Assembly (NCBI GenBank): GCA_964427595.1
Contig: CAYRUQ010000018.1
Span: 1 to 27,801, forward strand
Direction of reading: 5' to 3'
Origin: Enterosoma sp964427595
GTDB lineage: Bacteria; Bacillota_I; Bacilli_A; RFN20; CAG-288
DNA: 27,801 nucleotides
The notes under the pieces were generated by a model. That model did not search any database. It was not told where the DNA came from and saw only the letters and a list, made by a program, of their open reading frames with translations. Of the stretch, positions 7,400 to 16,741 are shown in pieces. Made by a program: the position numbers and the translations under genes. Position 1 is the first letter of the stretch. Every line of letters starts with the position of its first letter.

Positions 7400-7672
7400 T
7401 TAATACAGAGGCAGACCATTAGGTCTAAACAGCTCTACTTTCTTGATCTCGGGTATCTCACTTTGGAGGGCTTCGATGATTTCAGGAAACTCATCGTTAG
7501 CCAAAGCGCAACCGACACAAGCGCCGGAAACAATGAGATATAATATGCCATTTTTAAAATCTCGTGCAGAGATGGAAGATCCGTCTCTCTCTAGAAAAGG
7601 ACGAATAGCAGAAAGAGCTATCTCTACCTTTTGAAGAACTTTTAACTCAGTAAATGAATCAGTGCTTCCCAC
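7400..7672 (-). CDS. NifU C-terminal-domain Fe-S scaffold protein, copy 2
   Basis: 90 residues consisting of one NifU C-terminal (Nfu) domain. IRPFLERDGSS matches the family's xRPxLxxDGG start, and GACVGCALA carries the CxxC pair that binds a [4Fe-4S] cluster between two monomers. The ending EIPEIKKVELF is nearly the same as in the neighbouring copy. The usual DGGD is DGSS here, so it is the more diverged paralogue. Its ATG overlaps the end of the upstream copy by 14 nt. Likely role: Fe-S cluster carrier or assembly helper; the exact clients are unknown. Confidence 0.85.
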   Translation of the reverse strand: MGSTDSFTELKVLQKVEIALSAIRPFLERDGSSISARDFKNGILYLIVSGACVGCALANDEFPEIIEALQSEIPEIKKVELFRPNGLPLY

Positions 7673-8021
7673 CTTGATTCTCTTCTCTGTTCTTGTTTAT
7701 CTCATCAAGCTCTAACTGAGCTTTCTGTTCAGCTTGTAAGCGTCTGATCAAATCATCAAAACTCTGTTGAGGAGAGGGTGCAATCAGTTCTACTTTTTTG
7801 ATCTCAGGTATCTCATCCATCAACATAATCTCGATAGAATCAGAGATATCAGTAGCTGCCATGAAACAACCGGCACAAGCACCTATCATATCGACATAAC
7901 AGACACCTGTCTCTTCATCAAAACGCTCAAGACGGATATCCCCACCATCTCTTTGTAAGAATGGTCTTATTTTATCTAGATTCTCTTCGATTCTAATTTC
8001 TATACTTTTATCTTCACTCAT
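7659..8021 (-). CDS. NifU C-terminal-domain Fe-S scaffold protein, copy 1
   Basis: 120 residues: an Nfu domain (about residues 1-85) with IRPFLQRDGGDIRLERF and GACAGCFMAATD, i.e. the DGGD and CxxC cluster-binding motifs in full, then a charged Gln/Glu/Lys-rich tail (about residues 86-120) predicted helical. The tail is not part of the standard domain. First of the tandem pair; ribosome site GGTGA (8028-8032), promoter at 8040. Two different Nfu proteins side by side could form homo- or heterodimers around a shared cluster. Confidence 0.87.
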   Translation of the reverse strand: MSEDKSIEIRIEENLDKIRPFLQRDGGDIRLERFDEETGVCYVDMIGACAGCFMAATDISDSIEIMLMDEIPEIKKVELIAPSPQQSFDDLIRRLQAEQKAQLELDEINKNREENQGGKH

Positions 8022-8039
8022 AATTTTTCACCGCACAAA

Positions 8040-8045
8040 ATTATA
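8040..8045 (-). promoter_or_regulatory. -10 box of the nfu pair
   Basis: Perfect TATAAT on the minus strand, about 19 nt before the start codon; no good -35 box. The leader would begin around the GGTGA ribosome site itself, as for the rnf operon. Confidence 0.4.
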
Positions 8046-8106
8046 CTATTTTTAGAAAAGATGAAGTCATTTTTTGCACAGTTACTTCTATTAATAAGAA
8101 AGATTA

Positions 8107-10284
8107 TCAGTAGTTGATTTCAGAGTTAACAAAATCAGAGATGAGATTCCAGAAAGATACTAAATCGTTGTAATAAGTGAAATCGTTAAGATAGAAATAA
8201 GAGACCTCAAAGATTTCATCAAGATAAGTTGTTTGCATCTCATTAATCATCTCGTCAAAGGCAACAACTGAAGAGAAGTTGCTATCATAGTAATATATGG
8301 CGCTGAGAAGTTGTAATTTGAGTGTTTCACAATAATCGGAGATGATAGAAGACGCCTGTCTGTAAGCACTAGTAGTGATGTAGGTATTAATCGTTCCAGT
8401 TTTGACAAAGCTAGAAAAGCCCTCTTGCATAAGAGAGACTAAATCTTCATATGACTCAGCCTCTACAATCATGTTGCTGTAACCATCATAGACATAGGAA
8501 TCAACTTCACTCTTGACTTCATTTATCAAAGCTTGAAGTTCAACTCCAGCTTCTTCCCATTGATCAACATACATTGAAAAATTAGAGATGATGGTGACGC
8601 TATTATAAATTTGATAGAGATTTTCATTTTCATTCTCGATGGCATCTAAGACGCTATCAGCCCAATTGGTGTAGGTATCAATCTCGTTTTGCATGACTGT
8701 ATTAAAGTTATCAAGCATGGATTGACCACCATTTTCAGAGACAGCTAATTGCCAATCTTCATAGCCGATGATGCTCTTGAAGTAGCTATAGAACTCATTT
8801 GAGGTAGTGGGTTCAGTAGCAGCATTTTGATAATTACTGATAGCAGTCTTAACTAAATCGATACCCTTATCATAGTTGGTTCTAAAGATGGTAGGATCGA
8901 CAGAATCTCCTAAGATGAACTTAGCTTCATCACTGAGACTTTCATAATCGGCGATTTTTTGATCAAGGAAATCTCCATTCTCAGCAGCAAGAGAGAAAGT
9001 GGAATCATCACTCACAAGTAAGCTGATTAAGCTACCTAAAGTTGAACTAAGATCAGGAAGATCGATGTACTCAGCAAGAGGTGAATAGAACTCTTCAGCC
9101 TCTTGAGCAACAGCAGAGTAAGTCGATAGCTCAGCTTGAACATCATCAAAATAAGTAGATTCAACAGCGTTTAATTCAGTATCAAGATTGAGATCTAAAT
9201 TAAGATTAATAGGAACACCTAAAGCATTGATTCCAACATCCAAAGTGATATAGCTGATGAGATTATTAGCTTCAGAAGTGTTCTCTAATCCGATTCCTAA
9301 AGATAATTGAGAAAGAGTAATAGACAAATCATCTCCGAGAAGATCTGCTAGATAATCGCTGACTAAACTTACACCATCATTATTGAGATAGATGGTGACA
9401 TCAGCACTATTAAATCCAGTTTCAATATCAACAGCTAATCCTTTGCCAGCGATATAGAAAATATCAGCGAGAAGAGAGAGGATAGGTCTAGTAGTAGTCT
9501 CATCAGGGAAGATGGTATCAAGCAAAGTTAAAAGGGTAACTAAATCATCAGTGACAGATGATAAAGAAGGAAGAATTTCACTGACAGAAGAAAGGATGCC
9601 GGAGAGATCAGGAAGTTCAGAAGCGATGTAGTTTCTTAAATGAGTTTCACCATCACTAGTGGAAGTGTTGCTGAAAGAGAGAGTGTTATCAATGATATCA
9701 ACAGCTAAAACTTCATTAGTGAGATTTTCACTTGTTAATCCGCTAGCTAAAGAAGAATAGTTGACTGAAGCAAGCTCAAACAAAGGAAGAGAGCCAGCTA
9801 AATCAGCGATATAAAAAACATCAGCAAGGGCGTTATAGTTATTAGTGATACTAGTGATATCGGCTTCTCCGTCTTCAGTGGTAAGAGTGCTAGGAGTTAA
9901 AAGAAGCTCATAGTTATCATCATCGCCATCAACTTCATGAGTATAAGAAACGGGTGATTGATAATCTAAAAGAGTCATGATACTTGGCATATCAACAGAA
10001 AGTGAGAGATTTCCATCTCTTCTAGTGACACTACTTGTGACGACATCTTCATTGATATCTTCATCAACACTAGAAGAAGAACTTGAAGAAGAAGAAGAGG
10101 AGGAGGAAGAAGAGGAGGAGATAGAAGAACTAGCAGATGAACTATCAACAGAAGAACTTTGAGTTGATGATTCAGTTGTAGAAGAAACAGTCGAAGAAGT
10201 GGAAGAAGTATTAGAGCTTGAACAAGCAGCTAATGTTGATAAAGATAACAAGCATAAAGCTGCTAATGTGATTTGTTTTTTCAT
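8107..10284 (-). CDS. Large serine-rich surface lipoprotein, function unknown
   Basis: About 725 residues from the ATG at 10284, chosen for AGAGGT upstream and a canonical lipoprotein signal: MKK, hydrophobic core, then LAAC with Cys21 as lipid anchor. Right after the Cys comes a Ser/Thr linker of roughly 60 residues, including one nearly pure Ser run, then Asp/Glu. The rest (from about residue 85) is a mostly acidic, extracytosolic region without motifs I recognise; the first half is Leu/Ser/Thr-rich with beta-like character, the second half helical and rich in Tyr. It is transcribed divergently from a smaller lipoprotein of similar design. A sugar-binding or adhesion role would be a guess. 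Confidence 0.8.
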   Translation of the reverse strand: MKKQITLAALCLLSLSTLAACSSSNTSSTSSTVSSTTESSTQSSSVDSSSASSSISSSSSSSSSSSSSSSSSVDEDINEDVVTSSVTRRDGNLSLSVDMPSIMTLLDYQSPVSYTHEVDGDDDNYELLLTPSTLTTEDGEADITSITNNYNALADVFYIADLAGSLPLFELASVNYSSLASGLTSENLTNEVLAVDIIDNTLSFSNTSTSDGETHLRNYIASELPDLSGILSSVSEILPSLSSVTDDLVTLLTLLDTIFPDETTTRPILSLLADIFYIAGKGLAVDIETGFNSADVTIYLNNDGVSLVSDYLADLLGDDLSITLSQLSLGIGLENTSEANNLISYITLDVGINALGVPINLNLDLNLDTELNAVESTYFDDVQAELSTYSAVAQEAEEFYSPLAEYIDLPDLSSTLGSLISLLVSDDSTFSLAAENGDFLDQKIADYESLSDEAKFILGDSVDPTIFRTNYDKGIDLVKTAISNYQNAATEPTTSNEFYSYFKSIIGYEDWQLAVSENGGQSMLDNFNTVMQNEIDTYTNWADSVLDAIENENENLYQIYNSVTIISNFSMYVDQWEEAGVELQALINEVKSEVDSYVYDGYSNMIVEAESYEDLVSLMQEGFSSFVKTGTINTYITTSAYRQASSIISDYCETLKLQLLSAIYYYDSNFSSVVAFDEMINEMQTTYLDEIFEVSYFYLNDFTYYNDLVSFWNLISDFVNSEINY
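10072..10131. repeat. Imperfect trinucleotide tract coding for poly-Ser
   Basis: Runs of GAA/GAG/GGA triplets on the plus strand (TCC/TCT Ser codons on the minus strand) inside the lipoprotein linker. The codons are mixed, so slippage is less likely than in a pure microsatellite; length changes would stay in frame. Confidence 0.7.
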
Positions 10285-10341
10285 TTTAGTACCTCTTTTC
10301 TGCGTCAAAAGAGTGATAGAAGAAACTGAGACGCCTTGAAG

Positions 10342-10370
10342 ATAATAGTGAACTTTACATGTGGTTTCAA
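10342..10370 (-). promoter_or_regulatory. Promoter of the large lipoprotein gene
   Basis: TTGAAA (10365-10370) and TATTAT (10342-10347) on the minus strand, 17 bp apart, each 5 of 6 to consensus. The leader would be about 50 nt. Confidence 0.65.
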
Positions 10371-10508
10371 ATGTTATTTCTCCAAAAAATTAGTTCGCTA
10401 AAATAGTTTGTTTTTAAAACAATTCGTACGTTTAAAGGTTGCATATGACAATAGTAAATTAAAATTGTTTTCTTCAATTTTCTGTATAAACAAAAAGAAA
10501 TATATAAG

Positions 10509-10537
10509 TTGACAAATAATTTTCACTTTTTTATTAT
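10509..10537 (+). promoter_or_regulatory. Promoter of the small lipoprotein gene
   Basis: Perfect TTGACA (10509-10514), 17-bp spacer, TATTAT (10532-10537). Transcription would begin near 10544, with a GGAGG ribosome site 8-10 nt before the ATG. It is back to back with the promoter at 10342, about 140 bp away. Confidence 0.8.
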
Positions 10538-10582
10538 CAGAAAGCTACAAAATCCCCTCTTTCAATATTCGGAGGTCTTTAT

Positions 10583-11659
10583 ATGAAAAAGAAACAACTG
10601 TTTCTGCTCTTACCTCTTCTCACTTTAACCGCATGTTCAAAAAACATTTCAATACCTAGCAACCTAGCCACTCCTTCTTCTATTTCTGATAGTTCTAACC
10701 AGGCTGATTCTTCTATTGTGGAAGAAGAGGAAAATGAATACGGAAAATTCGAGACTAATGCACTCTATAACGAGATTGAAAATAGTCTTGCAAATGGAAC
10801 TTTAGTTGAAGATTATTCAGATGGAAACGCCTATCTCGTCTTGAGACACGCTTTAAATAAACAAGTTAATAGTCCTTATTCACTAACTATCGGAGAGAGC
10901 ACAGTTTCGGCTTTAGGTGGTATTTATAAACAAGAAGTTGAATCAGCGACTTTTGTCACGCCGACTGAAAGTTTCAACCAGAATATTTCAAGCTCAAGCT
11001 TAGTTAAAACCGCCTTCCGTTTCTATGATGATTACACAGATAATATCAAAGCTTATGAGAGCTCCACTTCTAGTGATTGGACAGCAGATGCTACTCCGAC
11101 TTACTACACTTATGATGAGTATATTCAAGCTTATGGAAAGCTCTTCAATGGCCATTATTACTGCACTTCTGGTGGAGACGATATTGATGATTTATTCTTA
11201 ACTAGAGACGAAGATGTTTTCAAAGCTAGCGAAGATGAGAGTAAAAGAGAGATCAACGCACTGATCATCTATGACATCGATGCTGATACAATCACCGGGT
11301 CTAGCATCTCTAAAACCGATGATGGATATGAGATCATCATCCTCTTAGAAGATGGAAACGGAACTGCTTATTATCAAAACCAGATGCTGACTACCGGTTC
11401 ACTTAGTGAAAAACCTAATTTCTCAACTAGCCTTTTAACTTTCCAACTCGATTCTGAACTTTACTTAACCTCCTCTCTCTTTGAAGATAGCTATGACCTC
11501 AAGAAAGTCATCTCACTATCAGCAACTCAAACCATGACACAATACTACTTCCATAGTGAAACAAACACCTTCACTTCTGGAAATAAACAAGTCAGTGTCT
11601 CAATCCCGACCATCGATGATCATGACTTTAATGGTTATAATCTCTTCCCTAAAGAATAA
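10583..11659 (+). CDS. Lipoprotein, function unknown
   Basis: 358 residues. A textbook lipoprotein signal (MKKK, Leu-rich core, LTAC with Cys18) is followed by a Ser/Asn/Asp linker (about residues 19-50) and an acidic mixed domain rich in Tyr, Ser and Asp. I recognise no domain. Strong ribosome site GGAGG. It faces away from the large lipoprotein; the two share signal, Ser linker and acidic composition but no obvious sequence match, so a common regulator is possible while a common origin is unproven. Expected on the outer face of the membrane. Confidence 0.8.
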   Translation: MKKKQLFLLLPLLTLTACSKNISIPSNLATPSSISDSSNQADSSIVEEEENEYGKFETNALYNEIENSLANGTLVEDYSDGNAYLVLRHALNKQVNSPYSLTIGESTVSALGGIYKQEVESATFVTPTESFNQNISSSSLVKTAFRFYDDYTDNIKAYESSTSSDWTADATPTYYTYDEYIQAYGKLFNGHYYCTSGGDDIDDLFLTRDEDVFKASEDESKREINALIIYDIDADTITGSSISKTDDGYEIIILLEDGNGTAYYQNQMLTTGSLSEKPNFSTSLLTFQLDSELYLTSSLFEDSYDLKKVISLSATQTMTQYYFHSETNTFTSGNKQVSVSIPTIDDHDFNGYNLFPKE

Positions 11660-12066
11660 AAAAGAAAGCAAACAAAAACTCAGTTGCCAGTGAGACAAGC
11701 GCTCAAAAGAAAACAATTTAGAATAATTATGATTATGGCTTTTATTAGGTAGAGTTCGACAAAAGCCATGGAAAACAAAAAAGTATCGATACGAGATTAA
11801 ATCTAACATTCGTTTTGACTTGTTTTACCATGAGCGAGATTTTTGAAATCATGGCTGATGAATACAGCTGAATGAAGTAGCGTCTATAATCTATTGAACA
11901 TAAGATCCTAATAGTACGTAAAAAGTTGGACATAGTTCCTTAGGTAAGATTGAATTTATAAAATAAAATGTTAATTTTATTATTTGGTTCTTATATTTAA
12001 CAGAGATGTTAGTAAAAATATGTACAGTTCTTCAATGTGATATTGGTGACATTAAAGAATTAATCG
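11660..12066. other. 407-nt intergenic stretch before the helicase-nuclease gene
   Basis: No credible gene. It holds the left flanking repeat (11674-11698), a perfect 9-bp inverted repeat ATGGCTTTT / AAAAGCCAT (11735-11743 and 11761-11769, 17-nt loop), and a second hairpin near 11830-11855 (CCAT...GATTT, TTG, AAATC-ATGG). The last 130 nt before the gene are very AT-rich. I see no clear promoter or strong ribosome site for the downstream gene. Confidence 0.5.
11674..11698. repeat. Left flanking repeat of the helicase-nuclease segment
   Basis: Contains CAGTGAGACAA (11688-11698), repeated directly at 16955-16965, and AAAAACTCAGTTG (11674-11686), whose exact inverse CAACTGAGTTTTT lies at 16963-16975. 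In both places ACTCA precedes CAGTGAGACAA by a few bases. The two sites bracket a segment holding only the large gene, close to the stop codons of the genes on either side. Confidence 0.5.
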
Positions 12067-15000
12067 ATGAACCCAAAGAACGAAAGTGTTAAGAAAATGA
12101 ACTTGGATCAAAAGAAGTTGGATAAGTGGGCTGATTTGTTACTGGATACAGGAAAGCGCAATAATCTAATTAATTTTAAAGATACAAAAACTTCAACTGT
12201 GGAAGTACTGCTGCCGTCTTCTGATGTACTATTTGAGAAAATAGATGGAAACACGTCTTTTGAGATTTTTGATCCTCAAATTATCGATGAAGATGATGAT
12301 ACAGAAGAATCTCTTGAACAGGAGCAGTTGCAGATTGAAACACCAGAAGCGTCAGATACTTCTGATGGAAAAGCAGAATTTATAGCACAGTATTCTGGAA
12401 AAATTAAGCGACAGAATCAAATCTTGCTTTACAACGCCGCAACGAATCCGCTTAGCGCAGTAAAGAGAATTGATAAAAAGGTGAAGGAGTTTATTGAAGA
12501 AACTGGTGTAAATGTCGCATACATGGTGTTTGGCTTTATTCATTGGAAAGAAAGCCCCTCCTCTAACTATTTTTTTCGTGCGCCTATTTTGCTTGTGCCA
12601 ATTCAATTGAAACAAGCGTCTGCAGTAGATCCATATTTTATTAAATCAGCAGAAGATAACATAATTGTTAATCCGACATTTTCCTATAAAATGGAAGCAG
12701 AATATGGAGTAAAGTTACCTGAATATAACGATGAGGGTTTGGCTGCTTACCTTGAGAAGATAAAATGCATTGTGACAAAGCTCCAATGGACAGTCACAGC
12801 TGAATGCAAGATAGGTATTTTTTCATTTCATAAAATCAATATGTATCGTGATTTGAAGGACAATACAAAAGAGATTCTTGCAAATCAGAACGTCCGTCAA
12901 CTCTTAGGTGAACCGATTAACACAGATAAATTACAAGACGAAGAGAAAGATAATGGCTCTGTTGTTAATCCGCTGATTGAGTTACATAGTGTGGTTGATG
13001 CAGACTCCAGCCAAATTGATGCAATTGAAATGGCAAAGTCTGGAAAGAGCTTCGTTTTACAGGGACCTCCTGGAACTGGCAAAAGCCAGACGATTACCAA
13101 CATCATTGCAGAATGTCTTAGCGATAGCAAAAAGGTGCTGTTTGTTTCTGAAAAGCTAGCAGCTCTGAATGTGGTTTATGACAAATTGAAGCAAGCTGGA
13201 CTCACTGAGTTTTGTTTGCAACTCCATAGTCATAAAGCAAATAAAAAGGATGTAATAGCAGATATTTGCCATACGCTGCGCACAAGACCAAGTGTTGTCT
13301 CCTCGAAAGCAAACGCTGAAATTGTTAGCAAAGAAAAGGCTCAACATCAGTTGGATTCCTATGCAGTTGAACTTCACAAGTTACGTCCGGTTATTGAAAA
13401 GAGCCTATATCAGCTATATGAATCTTATGCTTCATTTAGCTGTATGCCAGATGTTGAGTACTATATTCCGCAACTTTCATCCAAAGGCTTAACGTACTTG
13501 GCGGAAACAACTTCTCTTTTGGGACAATTTGTAGACTATCTCCCTTCCATTGGATATGATTACAGAAAAAATTCGTGGTACGGCTATGTCAATCAGGACA
13601 CATCTTACCAATCAAAACATGAGATCAAGAGTAATTTTTCTACCATTTCACATTTTTTGCAGAAATTGATTCCTTTACAGCAGGAAATCTCAGAAAAGTA
13701 TCTAATACAGTGTACTAGCATAGATGATGCACATGTCTTGAATGACTTTTTTAATTTTGTGACAACATCCAAGCTGATTACACCATCACTTTTGAATCGG
13801 GAACGCTTTGATGCAGTTGACTCTGCACTATGCATATTGAAAGAACTGAGCAAAGATATTCTTGCTACTAGATCCACCCTGAATGAAGTATTTGACGAAG
13901 ATGTTTATAAGCTGAATGGAGCAGAGCATCATAAAAAGCTGACAAAACAGTTTAACGGGATCTTCTCTAGACTTTTTAATGCCGAATACAAGTCGCTTAT
14001 CGCCAACCTACGTTTATGTAAGAGAGATGGAAAGAAGCCATCCTATAATGAAGCAGTTGTATTGACAGAAAGACTTGCCTATTATCAGCAAAAGAATTCT
14101 GAATTTCTTAGTGCAGAAGCACCAATTAAAGCATTCCTTGGTGAAGCCTATCATGGTGTCGAAACTGAATGGGATTATGTGACGGAACAAATGTCGGCGA
14201 TGAAGGTAATTTTATCCAGCAAAATCTCGTTCAGCGCTCTAGAACACTATGATAACTTTATCACTGAACGAGACTCATTCACATATTACCATCAGAAACT
14301 CGATGAAATTTTTGAATTTTGTAGTACTGATACATTTAAGCAAACTTATGGTTACTTTGATCAAGCGATTATAGACATTTACTCTGCACCATGTACTTTG
14401 GTATTGGAGAAATTAATGTCTTGTTTGAATGAAATAGATAAGCTAGACAACTGGTGTCACTTCAGGAGTCTTTTTTTAAAGCTGGATGATAACCAAGTCG
14501 TGCCTTATATAAATGTTGTTATTGATCAGAACATAGAACCAAGGCACATTGTTGGTGCATTTGAAAAGCAATTCTATTATCAATGGATTGATTCGATTTT
14601 ATCTAGTAATCCGGTTTTATCTACATTCAATCGAATTTCTCAGGATGAAGCAGTTCGTACTTTTGCAAAAAAAGATACCGAGCAATTCGAAATCAACAAA
14701 GCCAAAATTCGTGCAAAGCTTTCATCCATGCGCCCGTCTCTTGATATAGTCGCACCTGGAAGCGCATTAGCAATCTTACTTCGTGAGAATGAGAAAAAGC
14801 GTAAACAAAAGGGCATTCGTTCTCTGCTTGTCGAAACAGGTGAACTTGTCCAACGAATCAAGCCTTGTTTTCTTATGTCTCCTTTGAGTGTCAGCACCTT
14901 CCTAGCTCCCGATTCTGTTCATTTTGATGTGGTTATTTTCGATGAGGCATCACAGATTTTTCCACAGGACGCCATCGGTGCGATTTATCGAGCAAATCAA

Positions 15001-16731
15001 TTGATTGTTGTAGGCGACTCCAAACAGATGCCACCCAGCAATTTCTTTAATACTACAATTGAAGTTGAGAACAACGATGAAGAAGCCGAAGATGTAACAG
15101 ACTTTGAATCCATCTTGGATCTATGTTCAACATCCATGCCACAACTTCGATTGTGTTGGCATTACCGAAGTCGTTATGAGCAACTGATTACGTTTTCTAA
15201 CAAAAACTTCTACGACAACGATCTTGTAACATTCCCCTCCTCTAAGGCCGACACTCCAGGAATTGGCGTTGATTATTATCATGTAGACGGCATTTTCGAT
15301 CGCAAATCGCATACCAATAGAAAAGAAGCAGAATTCATCGTTGATCTTATCTATCAGAATATTGAGAAATACCCAAACCGCAGTCTTGGCGTAGTTGCAT
15401 TCAGCGTTGCGCAACAAGATTTGATTGACAAGTTACTCTCTAAGCGGAGACAAAGCACACCGGAAAAAGAATATTTCTTCAAGAATGATAGAGACGAGCC
15501 TTTCTTTATCAAAAACCTTGAAACCGTGCAAGGCGATGAACGAGATACAATTATTTTTAGTGTTGCCTATGGTATTGATGTGCAAGGACGCCTTCTGCAT
15601 AACTTTGGTCCGCTGAACCGTGTCGGTGGTGAACGAAGACTGAATGTTGCGGTTACCAGGGCAAAAATTAATGTTCAACTAGTTTCCTCCATGCACTATA
15701 CAGACATTGACTTGAAGCATGTATCCTCAGAAGGTGCAAAGTTGCTTCGTGAATACCTCGATTATGCCGAAAATGGGAGTGTTGCGTTAGAACGAACAGT
15801 TTCTATTAAGCCGTTTGAACAATTTGATTCCGATTTTGAACTTGAGGTGTATGACTATTTGAAGTCTAAAGGATTTGCAGTAGATACCCAAGTCGGCTGT
15901 TCTGGATTTCGTATTGATATCGGTTTGAAGTTGCCAAATCGTTCTGATTATGTACTTGCTATTGAGTGTGATGGTGCAACATATCACTCATCTAAAAACG
16001 CACGTGATCGTGACCGCTTACGACAGGAAATTTTGGAGCGCATGGGCTGGAAATTTTATCGCATCTGGTCTACAGATTGGTTCAAAAATAAATGGGTTGA
16101 ACAGTCTCGACTTTGGGAAGCGGCTATTAATGCAGTCAAAAATCCAACACAAGTAGAATCAAAGCTAATTGATAGCCAGCCAACGGAAACATTTGAAGAA
16201 GTTATAGTCGAAAAGCATTTTAACTTCCCTAAGTATAAGATTGCAGATTTTTCTGAGATTTGCCGTCGTCATAGCTACAACTTTAAGGCAATCGTTAAGG
16301 AAATTTTGGAAGTGGAAGCACCACTATCGGAAGATTTGTTCTTAAAACGTATCGTGTGGTATTTTGGTCGAGAAAAAGTCACGAATGTTGTACAGAAAGC
16401 CTACAAGAATCAAATGGTCGGATACCAGCACTATGGCATTATCCGTAGAAATGGATTCTTATATCTAGACAATGGAAAAGGGATTCAGCTCAGAGTACCT
16501 GGCGATATTAAACGTGACATTAAACAAATTGCTCCAGAAGAATTAGCAGCCGGTATGTTTGAAATTTTACAGCAGAATGTGACTGCTAACAAAAATGGTT
16601 TGTATCGTTCTCTTGCTGCACAATGTGGAGTAGTCCATGTTAGTAAATCAATTTACGAGGCAATGGATTCGGCGTTAGACATTCTTAAAGACCATATTGT
16701 TGTTGAAGACGACCTAATTTCACTCAAATAG
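12067..16731 (+). CDS. DUF4011-SF1 helicase-nuclease-DUF3320 protein (Hhe-type antiphage defence)
   Basis: 1554 residues with the full domain series of the DUF4011-helicase-Vsr-like nuclease-DUF3320 family, reported as a single-gene phage defence system. N-terminal DUF4011 (about 16-300, with the W...LLD...N.LINF start); superfamily 1 helicase with Walker A GPPGTGKS (333-340), Walker B DEAS (959-962), motif III GDSKQMPP (from 983), LETVQGDERD, and motif VI GGERRLNVAVTRAK (from 1187); a large helical insert between motifs (about 430-880); a PD-(D/E)xK/Vsr-like nuclease with Asp1284, Glu1300 and Asp1302; then DUF3320-like winged helix (about 1395-1554). All key residues are present, so it should be active. 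Start is ATG 12067 or 12097; neither has a strong ribosome site. It uses CGN arginine codons often and stands between flanking repeats, which suggests transfer. Confidence 0.9.
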   Translation: MNPKNESVKKMNLDQKKLDKWADLLLDTGKRNNLINFKDTKTSTVEVLLPSSDVLFEKIDGNTSFEIFDPQIIDEDDDTEESLEQEQLQIETPEASDTSDGKAEFIAQYSGKIKRQNQILLYNAATNPLSAVKRIDKKVKEFIEETGVNVAYMVFGFIHWKESPSSNYFFRAPILLVPIQLKQASAVDPYFIKSAEDNIIVNPTFSYKMEAEYGVKLPEYNDEGLAAYLEKIKCIVTKLQWTVTAECKIGIFSFHKINMYRDLKDNTKEILANQNVRQLLGEPINTDKLQDEEKDNGSVVNPLIELHSVVDADSSQIDAIEMAKSGKSFVLQGPPGTGKSQTITNIIAECLSDSKKVLFVSEKLAALNVVYDKLKQAGLTEFCLQLHSHKANKKDVIADICHTLRTRPSVVSSKANAEIVSKEKAQHQLDSYAVELHKLRPVIEKSLYQLYESYASFSCMPDVEYYIPQLSSKGLTYLAETTSLLGQFVDYLPSIGYDYRKNSWYGYVNQDTSYQSKHEIKSNFSTISHFLQKLIPLQQEISEKYLIQCTSIDDAHVLNDFFNFVTTSKLITPSLLNRERFDAVDSALCILKELSKDILATRSTLNEVFDEDVYKLNGAEHHKKLTKQFNGIFSRLFNAEYKSLIANLRLCKRDGKKPSYNEAVVLTERLAYYQQKNSEFLSAEAPIKAFLGEAYHGVETEWDYVTEQMSAMKVILSSKISFSALEHYDNFITERDSFTYYHQKLDEIFEFCSTDTFKQTYGYFDQAIIDIYSAPCTLVLEKLMSCLNEIDKLDNWCHFRSLFLKLDDNQVVPYINVVIDQNIEPRHIVGAFEKQFYYQWIDSILSSNPVLSTFNRISQDEAVRTFAKKDTEQFEINKAKIRAKLSSMRPSLDIVAPGSALAILLRENEKKRKQKGIRSLLVETGELVQRIKPCFLMSPLSVSTFLAPDSVHFDVVIFDEASQIFPQDAIGAIYRANQLIVVGDSKQMPPSNFFNTTIEVENNDEEAEDVTDFESILDLCSTSMPQLRLCWHYRSRYEQLITFSNKNFYDNDLVTFPSSKADTPGIGVDYYHVDGIFDRKSHTNRKEAEFIVDLIYQNIEKYPNRSLGVVAFSVAQQDLIDKLLSKRRQSTPEKEYFFKNDRDEPFFIKNLETVQGDERDTIIFSVAYGIDVQGRLLHNFGPLNRVGGERRLNVAVTRAKINVQLVSSMHYTDIDLKHVSSEGAKLLREYLDYAENGSVALERTVSIKPFEQFDSDFELEVYDYLKSKGFAVDTQVGCSGFRIDIGLKLPNRSDYVLAIECDGATYHSSKNARDRDRLRQEILERMGWKFYRIWSTDWFKNKWVEQSRLWEAAINAVKNPTQVESKLIDSQPTETFEEVIVEKHFNFPKYKIADFSEICRRHSYNFKAIVKEILEVEAPLSEDLFLKRIVWYFGREKVTNVVQKAYKNQMVGYQHYGIIRRNGFLYLDNGKGIQLRVPGDIKRDIKQIAPEELAAGMFEILQQNVTANKNGLYRSLAAQCGVVHVSKSIYEAMDSALDILKDHIVVEDDLISLK

Positions 16732-16741
16732 TCTCTTAGTA

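Noticed and set aside
9977..10162. Plus-strand open frame with a long poly-Glu stretch
   Set aside because: It is the reverse reading of the poly-Ser linker of the lipoprotein; no ribosome site.
11600..11933. Two minus-strand open frames before the helicase-nuclease gene
   Set aside because: They overlap hairpins and the end of the lipoprotein gene, have no ribosome site or recognisable protein character.
12067..16731. Reading the large gene as part of a type I or type III restriction-modification system
   Set aside because: The helicase is superfamily 1 with DUF4011 and DUF3320, not an HsdR or Res subunit, and no methyltransferase adjoins it.
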